22,237 nucleotides of DNA, from IMG/VR virus record IMGVR_UViG_3300027915_000003, positions 1-22,237 of that record. One strand, 5' to 3'. The notes under the pieces were generated by a model. That model saw only the letters and a list, made by a program, of their open reading frames with translations. It did not search any database and was not told where the DNA came from. Positions 13,232-20,548 of this stretch are shown in pieces. Source of the stretch: a virus. Position 1 is the first letter of the stretch, and every line of letters starts with the position of its first letter. Position numbers and translations under genes: made by a program.

Positions 13232-14586
13232 TGATAGTCGATGCGGTAACGTTTTTCAACGAGCTTGATCTGCTCGAATTGCGCCTATCCGAGCTTGATC
13301 CTGTTGTGGATAGATTTGTCATTGTCGAAGCGAATAGGACGCATAAAGGCACGCTCAAGCCGCTCCATTATGCCGAGAACGCAGCGCGATTTGCACAGTG
13401 GCATGACAAGATCGTGCATATCGTTTGCCCGCTTATGGACGACGGCGACGGTCTGCCAGCCATTCGGCGGCGCGAAATGACACAGCGCAATGCTATCTTG
13501 CAAGGCGTACGCGATTGTGCCGACGACGATATTATCCTGATAAGCGACTGTGACGAAATACCGCGCTCACATCTTGTGCCGACACACCTCGACGATGGCA
13601 TTGTTGCGACCTATCTCCAGACGCTGTATTATTACAATCTCAACACGAACGCGCCGGATCGGATATGGCCTGGGACGCGCGTCTGCCGTGTTGCCGATGC
13701 GCGGGCATTAAGCCCGCATGTCATTCGCAATGGGCTAGGACAGCCGGATAGCATCTATCCGCTGTATCGACATATCAGCGGCGGCGGCTGGCATTACTCC
13801 TACTTTGGCGGCACGGTGGCAATCCACAATAAGATGACTGAATTTCTGCATCAAGAGCTTGTCACTGACGATAACGTGACAGCGCGGGCGATAGCCGAGA
13901 AAGTGGCAGCCGGAAAAGATATCTGGGGCCGGCCACACGAGCAAGAGTTTGTCATTGGGGCTGCTGTTGACTTGCCGTATACGATCCTACGTGACTTGCC
14001 TAAATGGACACGGCATTTCGCACACGGCTGGCAGCCTGAATTCCACGAGGACTGGTACAGCGGGCCGCAAGCACTCTACGTCGGCCAGCTCGCACGCACA
14101 GCGCCCGAAGGCGGAATTGTGGAGATCGGCTGCTGGGAAGGTCGCTCGGCTATCGTGCTCGCGCAAATGATTGCGCCGCGTGAATTGTACTGCGTTGATC
14201 ACTGGCAGGGCAATACGGACGAAAATCCCGATCACGAGAGCGGCAAGATTGCGGCTGAACGCGATGTGTTCGATACATTTGCACTCAATATGCACTATTG
14301 CACAGCGAGTAACTACACAACGATATATCGTTCTTGGCAGGAATGGATTGTCGAATGGCCGCGCTGTACTGATGACAGCCGGATTGCCTTTCTGCATCTT
14401 GACGCCTCGCATGATCGTGCCAGCGTGCGCGATTGTCTACTCGCAATCACGCCGTTTCTCGTTGACGGCGCAATCTTGTGCGGTGATGATGCCTTCGATG
14501 AGCGGGTGCGTGACGGCGTGCGTGACGTGTTTCCTGATGCGGAGGTGATTGGGGAGCGTCTATGGAAAGTGGAGTATCATGCCTAA
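13231..14586 (+). CDS. GT17-like glycosyltransferase fused to SAM-methyltransferase
   Basis: The 451-residue two-domain enzyme. Residues 1 to about 265 match the GT17 family pattern: FFNELDLLELRLSEL (8-22), VVDRFVIVEANRTHKGTLKPL (25-45) and ILISDCDEIPR (102-112) with a D-x-D. Residues about 285-451 form a class I methyltransferase: GGIVEIGCWEGRSAIVL (294-310) is motif I, LYCVDHWQGN (319-328) motif II, and IAFLHLDASHDRASVRDCL (385-403) the acidic/His region, much as in the stand-alone enzyme at 11979. Eukaryotic GT17 enzymes add N-acetylglucosamine to mannose; the bacterial and phage forms have mostly unknown acceptors. The fusion suggests consecutive glycosylation and methylation of one product. 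No membrane segment is seen. Confidence 0.85.
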   Translation: MIVDAVTFFNELDLLELRLSELDPVVDRFVIVEANRTHKGTLKPLHYAENAARFAQWHDKIVHIVCPLMDDGDGLPAIRRREMTQRNAILQGVRDCADDDIILISDCDEIPRSHLVPTHLDDGIVATYLQTLYYYNLNTNAPDRIWPGTRVCRVADARALSPHVIRNGLGQPDSIYPLYRHISGGGWHYSYFGGTVAIHNKMTEFLHQELVTDDNVTARAIAEKVAAGKDIWGRPHEQEFVIGAAVDLPYTILRDLPKWTRHFAHGWQPEFHEDWYSGPQALYVGQLARTAPEGGIVEIGCWEGRSAIVLAQMIAPRELYCVDHWQGNTDENPDHESGKIAAERDVFDTFALNMHYCTASNYTTIYRSWQEWIVEWPRCTDDSRIAFLHLDASHDRASVRDCLLAITPFLVDGAILCGDDAFDERVRDGVRDVFPDAEVIGERLWKVEYHA

Positions 14587-14866
14587 CGATATTGAGCGCC
14601 TATCGGCGCAACGTGATCGCTTCCGTACGGCATTGGCCGCGCTTGTAGGCGCAGAAAGTGTTGAGGAGTTGCGGCAAATGAAAGCAGTTCTTCTTGTCAT
14701 GGCAGTTCCGAATGAAGACAAAACTGCCATGCTTAATGCCATAAATGCACTCATGGAACAAGATGTGATTGCGGAGATGCCAAAGCCGGTATGTATCTGC
14801 GGTGGAGAGCCGCATGTCTCCGCTTGCCCTGCGAATACCGATCCGTTCTTGAAAGGCTTTCTATGA
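14579..14866 (+). CDS. Hypothetical protein (95 aa)
   Basis: ATG 14579 overlaps the end of the fusion enzyme and has GGAG 5 bases upstream. The product is helical at first (NDIERLSAQRDRFRTALAALV), with a hydrophobic helix KAVLLVMAVPNED, and ends with a cysteine-containing segment, CICGGEPHVSACPANTD. Its stop overlaps the next start (ATGA). The role is unknown; it could belong to either the accessory cassette or the tail-completion group. Confidence 0.5.
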   Translation: MPNDIERLSAQRDRFRTALAALVGAESVEELRQMKAVLLVMAVPNEDKTAMLNAINALMEQDVIAEMPKPVCICGGEPHVSACPANTDPFLKGFL

Positions 14867-15348
14867 CGATCACTGTCGATACCGTAATACTTGACATCAT
14901 GGGAGCGCTTCAAACTTTGGCATCGGGCGTGTCAGGCGTAGTTGCGCCACAGCCTGCCGTCTATCCTACCGCACTCGACACAATGAGCGGACAAACATTT
15001 GTCATGACTGTGCTGCGTTCTGGCGAGGGGTGGCAGAAAGGGGCCGGATACAGCCAGGGCATTTATATCTTCGATGTCCTCGTGTTTCTCGATCCGGTCG
15101 CGCAAAGCGACATTCCCAGCCACGTTGTTGACGGCGCGCTGCTGTACCACCAGCTCATGAACGTGTTTGTCAAGAGTACGAACACGCCGCTGTTCAATCC
15201 AGGGCCATATCAGGCGACAATCCAGAGTGGTATGGACGGGTCGCATATCAGCGGGCCGGGGCCAAATCCATCACTCCGCTTTCGCGGCGTGGATTACTAC
15301 GGCTTCGATATGAGTGTGCCGGTTCGCTGGCAGGCAGTACAGGTATGA
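14863..15348 (+). CDS. Tail terminator / tail-completion-like protein
   Basis: The 161-residue protein starts at ATG 14863 (ATGA). Its pattern is that of phage tail terminator proteins: a starting helix TVILDIMGALQTLASG, then a strand region QTFVMTVLRSGEGWQKGAGYSQGIYIFDVLVFLD, helix LYHQLMNVFVKS and a closing strand WQAVQV. Such proteins cap the tail tube at the head-proximal end and stop its growth. Position before the tail tube gene agrees. No specific family was confirmed. Confidence 0.55.
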   Translation: MTITVDTVILDIMGALQTLASGVSGVVAPQPAVYPTALDTMSGQTFVMTVLRSGEGWQKGAGYSQGIYIFDVLVFLDPVAQSDIPSHVVDGALLYHQLMNVFVKSTNTPLFNPGPYQATIQSGMDGSHISGPGPNPSLRFRGVDYYGFDMSVPVRWQAVQV

Positions 15349-15794
15349 TCGATATGCACAACGGCTATTACACAATGCCCGAACCGCTCACGTATTCCGA
15401 TGCGATCTATTGGGACTATCCCGCCGTACAGCAGGAATACGCTATTTCGTGGTCAGTGCTGAAATATGCGAACGTCGATATTCGTGCGGAGATCAATGCA
15501 CGCATTCGTGCAACGTCACGTGATGAGGTGCGCGCTCTTGCGCCCGATTGGGCGCGATGGATTACGATTGTCAGCGAATATGAGCGCGACTATTGCACGA
15601 TCATTCGCCATACCTATTATGAGCAGCCTGGATACAAAGAAATCAAGCTCTACCGCGCACCGTCAAGTACGCAATCGTTTCGCATTATGCCGCAAGGCGG
15701 TGCAATGATTGAACTGCCATTGCGTCAGCTATCCTACTATGGTGGTACTGCGCGGGGTGCGCTCCATGACAATATACTCTACCTCGTGATCTAG
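15345..15794 (+). CDS. Hypothetical protein, neck/tail region (149 aa)
   Basis: It starts at ATG 15345 (ATGA). The product is rich in Tyr and charged residues (YSDAIYWDYPAVQQEYAISW, WARWITIVSEYERDYCTIIRHTYYEQ) and ends in a beta-like segment with a short hydrophobic tail (NILYLVI). It does not resemble a standard tail protein I know. It is the last gene before the long non-coding gap, whose promoter-like motif starts 7 bases after its stop. Confidence 0.52.
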   Translation: MIDMHNGYYTMPEPLTYSDAIYWDYPAVQQEYAISWSVLKYANVDIRAEINARIRATSRDEVRALAPDWARWITIVSEYERDYCTIIRHTYYEQPGYKEIKLYRAPSSTQSFRIMPQGGAMIELPLRQLSYYGGTARGALHDNILYLVI

Positions 15795-15800
15795 CGCGGC

Positions 15801-15819
15801 TTGACCGCTATGCTATACT
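15801..15819 (+). promoter_or_regulatory. Promoter-like motif C (TTGACC, TGC-TATACT)
   Basis: TTGACC at 15801-15806, TGC-TATACT with the hexamer at 15814-15819. It has the same spacing and near-identical sequence to motif A (7665-7683). A start near 15826 would transcribe the long gap that ends in the strong terminator at 16294-16320. Confidence 0.55.
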
Positions 15820-16171
15820 ATCTGTAGGCCGGTGATGCCGTGTTCCATGCATGACGTTTTGGCATACTTTGTCGCTACCTCTGCGACGCTCACGCAAGCG
15901 GGCGAAAAATCACAAGGCTGTGTAAGCCAGCCTGGTATGCCGAGATCATTTATCGCGCCAAAGTCGAGCAATGAGACGGTAGCATTTATGGAATAAGTGT
16001 CTACAGGAGCGGTGTAACTCCGCAAGGCGCGTCCAACACTCAATTTAGGGATCAGTGGGGATCGCATTGGGCTGAGTAATTGTGTGTGATTGTGTCATGG
16101 CCGTCCAGCCGTGGCATGATGGGCGAAAAGCCGCACACCCCAGCAGGACGGGTTAGAACGCGGATACGAAG

Positions 16172-16201
16172 TTGAAATATACGGCTGTTACCCGCTATAC
16201 C
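16172..16201 (+). promoter_or_regulatory. Possible sigma70-type promoter before the tail tube gene
   Basis: TTGAAA (16172-16177), then 18 bases, then TATACC (16196-16201), a near-consensus layout. It would give a leader of about 145 bases that includes the terminator hairpin before the tail tube gene, which makes an attenuation arrangement conceivable. Weak by itself. Confidence 0.28.
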
Positions 16202-16293
16202 AGAGCAGCGCCGGATAGCTCAATTATCCAAACAATGCAATCCTATTCCAAACACTGATCCCGCTCACAATCTATTCCCATCGGTGCAAACAT

Positions 16294-16331
16294 CGGCGGG
16301 CCGCGTTATGCGGCTCGCCGTTTTGTTGTTT
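16294..16331 (+). terminator. Strong rho-independent terminator
   Basis: An 11-bp stem, CGGCGGGCCGC (16294-16304) with GCGGCTCGCCG (16310-16320), has one G-T pair and a 5-base loop. It is followed by TTTTGTTGTTT. It lies 24 bases before the tail tube ATG, leaving little room for another promoter, so the tail tube gene depends on read-through or on control at this site. Confidence 0.88.
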
Positions 16332-16354
16332 CGCTTTAGGAAAGGTAACGAAAA

Positions 16355-17452
16355 ATGCCTGGGCCAGGCCGTAAAGAGCTTCGCAGCCTTAGACTAAAGG
16401 CTGAAACGACAAACGGCGTTGTGGTAAGTCCCCGTTTCCTTTGGCGCGGGCCGGTCGAGGGGATTGACGACAAGCGCGAAGTCAAGCACGTCGATATGCA
16501 AGTCGGCATCTTCGGCGGTACGGACGATATCTATATCCCCAAGCTGCTCGCAGAGCTGCAAATACCGACCACAGAAGCGACATTCGAGCAAATCCCCGAT
16601 CTGTTCCTCATGGCCGGCTTTGGCACATCGGGCGGCAACCGCGCCGGCAGTGCGCAAGGCGCAAGCGGCAGTAGTACCATCTTCACCCTGATCGCGCCTA
16701 CCACGACAGTACCGATCACCTACTCGTGTACTGCCGAGGTGGGGGATAGCGAAGTCGGTGGCAATACCGGCTATGCGGAAGTGATGGAATACTGTCTGGC
16801 CGATGAGTTGAAATTCGAGTTCAAGTATGGCGAGGCTGTTAAGGTATCCGCTACCTTAATGGGAAGGCAGGGCACGCCGACAAACGCGCTGGGCACGTTC
16901 AGCAACGCTGGTACGCTGGTATCGAACATCGAAGAGATACTTTCTGGACTTGGCTCATTTTGGCTATCGCCGGTCGGATCGGGCTATGGCACGGGCGCGG
17001 TAACAGCGGGAAACATTCTATCGGGGCAGCTCACATTCAAGCCGAAGTGGGCGCGTAAATATCCCGTTGATGCGGGCGTGCTCTACTTCTCCACCGCCGT
17101 GTATGCAGGTATGGATATCACTGGCGAAGTGACGCTGGAAAATCAGATCAGCGGCACATATGGCGCGGCGGGATCAGCCGGTCAAGTCGAGAAGTGGCGC
17201 AATCAGCAGCCGGAGCTGATGCGTATGTCGTGGCCGGGCGGCGCTATCCCAGCTGGCACGACGCAGCTCAACAAGCTGTTCCAGATCGATATCCCAATCA
17301 CCTGGGATAGCTTCGACAAGCTGGGAGATATCGACGGCAACGATATTCGCGTGGGCAAGTTCACCAGCAAGTACAACGCGCTCACGAACGCGGGCGGGCG
17401 TGGGACTGTGACGATTGTACGGCAAGGCACGTCGGAGTTTTCTGGCGCTTAA
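16355..17452 (+). CDS. Major tail (tube) protein
   Basis: The 365-residue protein builds the inner tail tube as stacked rings. It has the repeated-strand pattern of phage tail tube proteins: LRSLRLKAETTNGVVVSPRFLWRGP (early strand and loop), DDIYIPKLLAELQIPTTEATFEQIPDL (about 56-82), ELKFEFKYGEAVKVSATLMGRQ (about 150-171), ILSGQLTFKPKW, and ITGEVTLENQISGTY, with repeated small beta-strand pairs. Length is somewhat large for the family, so an extra Ig-like or loop domain may be present (about 190-280). The start has AGGAAAGG 9 bases upstream. It follows the strong terminator. Confidence 0.85.
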   Translation: MPGPGRKELRSLRLKAETTNGVVVSPRFLWRGPVEGIDDKREVKHVDMQVGIFGGTDDIYIPKLLAELQIPTTEATFEQIPDLFLMAGFGTSGGNRAGSAQGASGSSTIFTLIAPTTTVPITYSCTAEVGDSEVGGNTGYAEVMEYCLADELKFEFKYGEAVKVSATLMGRQGTPTNALGTFSNAGTLVSNIEEILSGLGSFWLSPVGSGYGTGAVTAGNILSGQLTFKPKWARKYPVDAGVLYFSTAVYAGMDITGEVTLENQISGTYGAAGSAGQVEKWRNQQPELMRMSWPGGAIPAGTTQLNKLFQIDIPITWDSFDKLGDIDGNDIRVGKFTSKYNALTNAGGRGTVTIVRQGTSEFSGA

Positions 17453-17495
17453 TTTTAACTGAAGAAACGCTTAATCCATCAGAGAGGATCAATCG

Positions 17496-17684
17496 ATGGA
17501 AACCAAACCACTCTGGTATACCGCCTTATCCCCACGCGAGCAGGCCACAATCGACCACGCACGCGCCTATGCCGCGCTGTACGCGGCGGCAGGCGTGCCA
17601 GGCCACAGCGCACACCTCCTCATTGCCAAGTTAGCCGATCTCTTGGACGGCGCTCCATCGCGTCCGCAAGTGGAGGCGCGCTAA
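17496..17684 (+). CDS. Small hypothetical protein (62 aa) before the tail chaperones
   Basis: ATG 17496 has GAGAGGA about 7 bases upstream. The product is helical: LSPREQATIDHARAYAALYAA and HSAHLLIAKLADLLDG. Its TAA overlaps the ATG of the tail chaperone (TAATG). Small genes at this place, between tail tube and chaperone, are common and of unknown use. I do not recognise a family. Confidence 0.55.
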   Translation: METKPLWYTALSPREQATIDHARAYAALYAAAGVPGHSAHLLIAKLADLLDGAPSRPQVEAR

Positions 17685-17980
17685 TGGCAACGATCTTCAA
17701 GCTCACAATCCAGATCGGCAAGGGCGAGGACGCACACGAGCGCGAGATCAGTATCGATCCTGAGCAAATCCCCATGGGCGTTTTGGAGGACTTAGAAGAC
17801 CTCGGCAGCGCACACGATTGGAAAAGCATCAGGCCGATCATTTCTGAATTGTTCGGACTGACGAAAGACGAGTTTCGATCCATGACTGCCGGCCAGTTCA
17901 TGCAGATTGCACAGGCTCTCCCATCGGCCATAGCTGAAGCTACGTCAATCCCAAACGTGAACGTACCGCTATCCGGCTGA
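17684..17980 (+). CDS. Tail assembly chaperone (gpG-like), frameshift donor
   Basis: The 98-residue product is the short tail chaperone. It starts MATIFKLTIQIGKGEDAH (beta hairpin), then has helices MGVLEDLEDLGSAHDWKSIRPIISELFGLTKDEFRSMTAGQFMQIAQALPSAI (about 29-82). The size, helical character and place between tail tube and tape measure fit the gpG role, which keeps the tape measure soluble during tail assembly. The slippery heptamer C CCA AAC (17950-17956) near its end allows a -1 shift into the next frame, giving a longer gpGT-like product of about 159 residues. The frame ends in TGA, which overlaps the next ATG. Confidence 0.82.
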   Translation: MATIFKLTIQIGKGEDAHEREISIDPEQIPMGVLEDLEDLGSAHDWKSIRPIISELFGLTKDEFRSMTAGQFMQIAQALPSAIAEATSIPNVNVPLSG

Positions 17981-17993
17981 TGCTGCATAGCGG
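17950..17993 (+). promoter_or_regulatory. Programmed -1 frameshift signal (slippery site and stem-loop)
   Basis: CCCAAAC at 17950-17956 is read as C CCA AAC in the gpG frame, fitting X XXY YYZ. Nine bases later a perfect 7-bp stem, CCGCTAT (17966-17972) with ATAGCGG (17987-17993), has a 14-base loop that contains the TGA stop and the ATG of the second frame. After a -1 shift the frame continues without a stop into the gpT-like frame. Confidence 0.78.
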
Positions 17994-18162
17994 GGTAGAT
18001 CGTGGCGTGCCGTTCTGGATGGGCGTGATCCAAATGGCCGAAGAGTGGTCAACATATCCCGGCGATCTCGTAAAGAAGCCAGGGTCGCTCCGCTGGGCCG
18101 CACGCTGGGCAGCCTATCGCAAAGAAGTGGCGTGGGTGCAGGAAGAACGATCTAAGAAGTAG
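17980..18162 (+). CDS. Tail assembly chaperone C-terminal part (gpT-like), -1 frame
   Basis: This frame is in the -1 register of the gpG-like gene and stays open upstream to the slippery site at 17950-17956. Ribosomes that slip would make a fusion of 91 residues from the first frame plus 68 from this one, entering as RERTAIRLMLHSG. The visible product (WMGVIQMAEEWSTYPGDLVKK, WAARWAAYRKEVAWVQEE) is helical and aromatic-rich, as in many T segments. The ATG at 17980 could also be used directly by re-initiation in the TGATG overlap. The gpT role is by analogy with lambda. Confidence 0.78.
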   Translation: MLHSGVDRGVPFWMGVIQMAEEWSTYPGDLVKKPGSLRWAARWAAYRKEVAWVQEERSKK

Positions 18163-18168
18163 GCAGCA

Positions 18169-20547
18169 TTGGCCGCGACGATCCGTATTGAAGTAACGAC
18201 CTCTGGCGGATTAGATTCCGTCAAGAAGGACGTAGCCGATTTAGGCCGTGCCGCTCAGAAAGACGGCGGCGGCGGCTTCAGTGCGCTTGGCGAAATAGCG
18301 ACCGGTGCGCTCCGAAAGATCGGAGAGATGGTCGTTAACGTCGGTGTGGCGGCGTTCCAGAAATTCGGCCAAGTCATCGGTGACAGTATCTCCATTGCGC
18401 GCGAAAGCAATCAGATCAATGCGCAAACGGCGCAAGTCATCAAATCGACAGGCGAAGCAGCAGGGGTCACGACACAGCACGTTCAGGACTATGCCGCATC
18501 ACTTGACGCTGCTTCCGGGAAAAGCCTCTTCAGCCAAGAACAAATCCAGCAATCGAGTAACCTGCTGCTCACGTTCACCAATCTGAAAGGCGGCATACTC
18601 GACGCCGCTACTGCTATCTCTACGGATATGGCGCAAGCCCTCGGCGGCGCTCCAAAGGACGCGGCTATTCAGCTTGGCAAGGCACTGAATGATCCAGTCA
18701 AAGGAATCACGGCGCTTACGCGCGTCGGCGTCACGTTCAGCGGTGAACAAAAGGCCATGATCAAGGCCATGACCGAAGCGGGCGATACCGCTGGCGCGCA
18801 GAAGGTCATTCTCAACGAACTCAACAAAGAGTTTGGGGGAAGCGCGGCAGCAGCGGCAGCGGCAGATGGAGGATTTGCGCAGTTTCAAGGCCAGCTTCAA
18901 GAGATGGAGAAGACCATCGGGCAGGCGATACTACCGATCCTGGGTCAACTCATGGGCGCGCTGAATACCACACTCATGCCGATCATTGCCAGTGTTGCCG
19001 ATGGATTTAAGACCCTCGTCGGCGATATGAGCGATGCGTTTGGCGATGGCGGGATAGGTGCGGCGATCAATGTGTTTCTGAATGAACTATTCGGGCTAGA
19101 TACAAATGTCGGCTTTGTCATCAACGATATTATCACGACATTTACGACGCTGATCAGCGATGTGAGTAGTGCATTCCAGGACGGTGGCATCGGTGCGGCG
19201 ATCAATGTCGTATTAAATGAACTCCTCGGACTAGACACGAATATCGGTTTTCTCGTTGATGATTCGATTGCTGGTTTGCAGAACGCGCTTCAAAACAATA
19301 TCATACCGGCATTTCAAGCTGTCTGGACGGTGATACAAACACAAGTAATGCCGATCCTCTCCGATCTTGCGACCGCTGTGGTTCCATTACTCGGCGCGGC
19401 GATACAAGTGCTTGCTGGCTTCTGGACGAATGTCCTTGTGCCAGCGGTCATGGTGTTTTGGAATGTGCTCACAACTGTGGTACTGCCAGTGATCGCGGCG
19501 CTGGCCGGCTGGCTTCGTGATAACTTGCCTGGCGCTATTCAATCCGTTGCGGATTGGTTGACAGGAACGCTCTTTCCAGCATTCCACCAGGTCTACGACT
19601 TCATCAGCGTGAACGTGATCCCGATCCTGGCCGATGTTGCAAAATGGCTGATTGATAATGTACCGGTGGCTATCCAAAAAACAACTGACTTTTGGAATAA
19701 CACGCTTTGGCCTGCACTCAACAAAGTATGGGTATTCATTCAGGACAATGTGATCCCGATCATTGTCAAAATCTCTACCGAGGTATTTGACGCGCTCAAC
19801 AAGGCCGTCCAAGATGTTTCGACATTTTGGACAAATACGCTTTGGCCGGCCTTACAAAAAGTATGGGCATTCATTCAAGATAGTGTCATTCCCTTGCTGA
19901 CCGCGCTGGCGAATGTGGCGATTGCGCTCGTCAAGAAGGAAGTCGAGCTATTAGCGGCGCTATGGAATAACGTCCTATGGCCGGCACTCAACAAGGTATG
20001 GGCGTTCATCAGCGATAACATTATTCCGATCATGAAGCAACTGGTTGAGAAGTACTTTGCAGACTTGAAAGTCACCACGGACGCCATCGCAAAGCTATGG
20101 AATGATGTGCTCTATCCCGCATTGATGAAAGTCTACCAGGCTGTGTACGATCATCTTGCGCCGACTTTGGCGACATTTAACGATAACGTGCTACAGCCAA
20201 TGCAGGGATTTTTCTCGGATATCGGCACATCGGTACAGGATTTAATTCAATGGATCAATGAACTGGTGAAAAAAATCAATGCGGTCAAAATACCTGACTG
20301 GCTTCAGGGCCATAGCCCGCCGCCGATGGCAGAATGGTTCAGCTATATCGGAGAAAGCGTGAAGGGCGTCAATCAGCAACTGCCCACACTGGCGATGAAC
20401 CTTGCGGCGCAACTTGGGCCGACTGGCAGTTCAATTAGCAACACGGCGTCAACGCGCAGCTTTACGTATGCGCCGACTGTCTATCAATCCGGCGGCGGCG
20501 ATATGCCGATGGACTTGGCATTAGCATCTAGCCTAGCGAGCGTATGA
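18169..20547 (+). CDS. Tape measure protein
   Basis: The 792-residue protein sets tail length and is threaded inside the tube. It starts at TTG 18169, 7 bases after the chaperone stop; the ribosome site is weak. Residues 1-95 begin IRIEVTTSGGLDSVKKDV and contain the hydrophobic helix IGEMVVNVGVAAFQKFGQVI; about 100-260 follow the usual tape-measure N-terminal pattern (LTFTNLKGGILDAATAIS, AQALGGAPKDAAIQLGKALNDP, AAAAAADGGFAQFQGQL). Residues about 283-687 are nine successive 45-residue units, the later ones with the core FWxNxLWPALxKVWxFIxDNxIPI. The C-terminal part (about 690-792) is linker-like with PPPMAEWFSYIGES. Helix length of about 1.5 angstrom per residue would give a tail near 120 nm (estimate). 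Confidence 0.9.
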   Translation: MAATIRIEVTTSGGLDSVKKDVADLGRAAQKDGGGGFSALGEIATGALRKIGEMVVNVGVAAFQKFGQVIGDSISIARESNQINAQTAQVIKSTGEAAGVTTQHVQDYAASLDAASGKSLFSQEQIQQSSNLLLTFTNLKGGILDAATAISTDMAQALGGAPKDAAIQLGKALNDPVKGITALTRVGVTFSGEQKAMIKAMTEAGDTAGAQKVILNELNKEFGGSAAAAAAADGGFAQFQGQLQEMEKTIGQAILPILGQLMGALNTTLMPIIASVADGFKTLVGDMSDAFGDGGIGAAINVFLNELFGLDTNVGFVINDIITTFTTLISDVSSAFQDGGIGAAINVVLNELLGLDTNIGFLVDDSIAGLQNALQNNIIPAFQAVWTVIQTQVMPILSDLATAVVPLLGAAIQVLAGFWTNVLVPAVMVFWNVLTTVVLPVIAALAGWLRDNLPGAIQSVADWLTGTLFPAFHQVYDFISVNVIPILADVAKWLIDNVPVAIQKTTDFWNNTLWPALNKVWVFIQDNVIPIIVKISTEVFDALNKAVQDVSTFWTNTLWPALQKVWAFIQDSVIPLLTALANVAIALVKKEVELLAALWNNVLWPALNKVWAFISDNIIPIMKQLVEKYFADLKVTTDAIAKLWNDVLYPALMKVYQAVYDHLAPTLATFNDNVLQPMQGFFSDIGTSVQDLIQWINELVKKINAVKIPDWLQGHSPPPMAEWFSYIGESVKGVNQQLPTLAMNLAAQLGPTGSSISNTASTRSFTYAPTVYQSGGGDMPMDLALASSLASV
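19015..20229 (+). repeat. 45-residue (135-nt) tandem repeats in the tape measure protein
   Basis: Units start at residues 283, 328, 373, 418, 463, 508, 553, 598 and 643. The first two share AFxDGGIGAAIN and GLDTN; the last seven share a PA-[LFV] at positions 8-10 and an I/V/L-x-P near position 22. Spacing is exactly 45 throughout. Sequence divergence between units is high except in the W-rich trio at 508-642. Confidence 0.85.
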
Positions 20548-20548
20548 T

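Larger units (their letters stand above)
15826..16331 (+). ncRNA. Candidate ~500-nt structured non-coding RNA
   Basis: This gap in an otherwise gene-dense region has a promoter-like motif at its left edge and a strong terminator at its right edge. Small stems visible by eye: GTCGC/GCGAC (15871-15887), CGCT/AGCG (15887-15900), GGCT/AGCC (about 15917-15929), GGAG/CTCC (about 16007-16021), CCGTCC (16101-16106) with GGACGG (16146-16151) enclosing GTG/CAC and GGC-gaaaa-GCC, and GGATA/TATCC (16213-16229). No frame has both good length and a ribosome site. It might be a 5' leader instead of an independent RNA, and I cannot match it to a known class. Confidence 0.4.

Noticed and set aside
15835-15996. 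Plus-strand frame of 53 residues just after motif C (starting MPCSMHDVLAYF)
   Set aside because: It has only a weak possible ribosome site (TAGG), no recognisable pattern, and stems lie within it. It remains the best alternative to the non-coding reading and should be tested with homologues.
15813-16067. Minus-strand frame of 84 residues inside the long gap
   Set aside because: No ribosome site lies before its ATG (the upstream minus-strand bases are ATTACTCAGCCCA). It reads against all neighbouring genes and overlaps the stems and motif C. It could be real, but nothing in the sequence favours it.
16211-16290. tRNA-like segment (GCCGGATAGCTCAATT)
   Set aside because: It resembles the tRNA D-arm start, but no matching D stem, anticodon arm, T arm or acceptor pairing follows at the right distances. 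The similarity is explained by a simple GGATA/TATCC hairpin.
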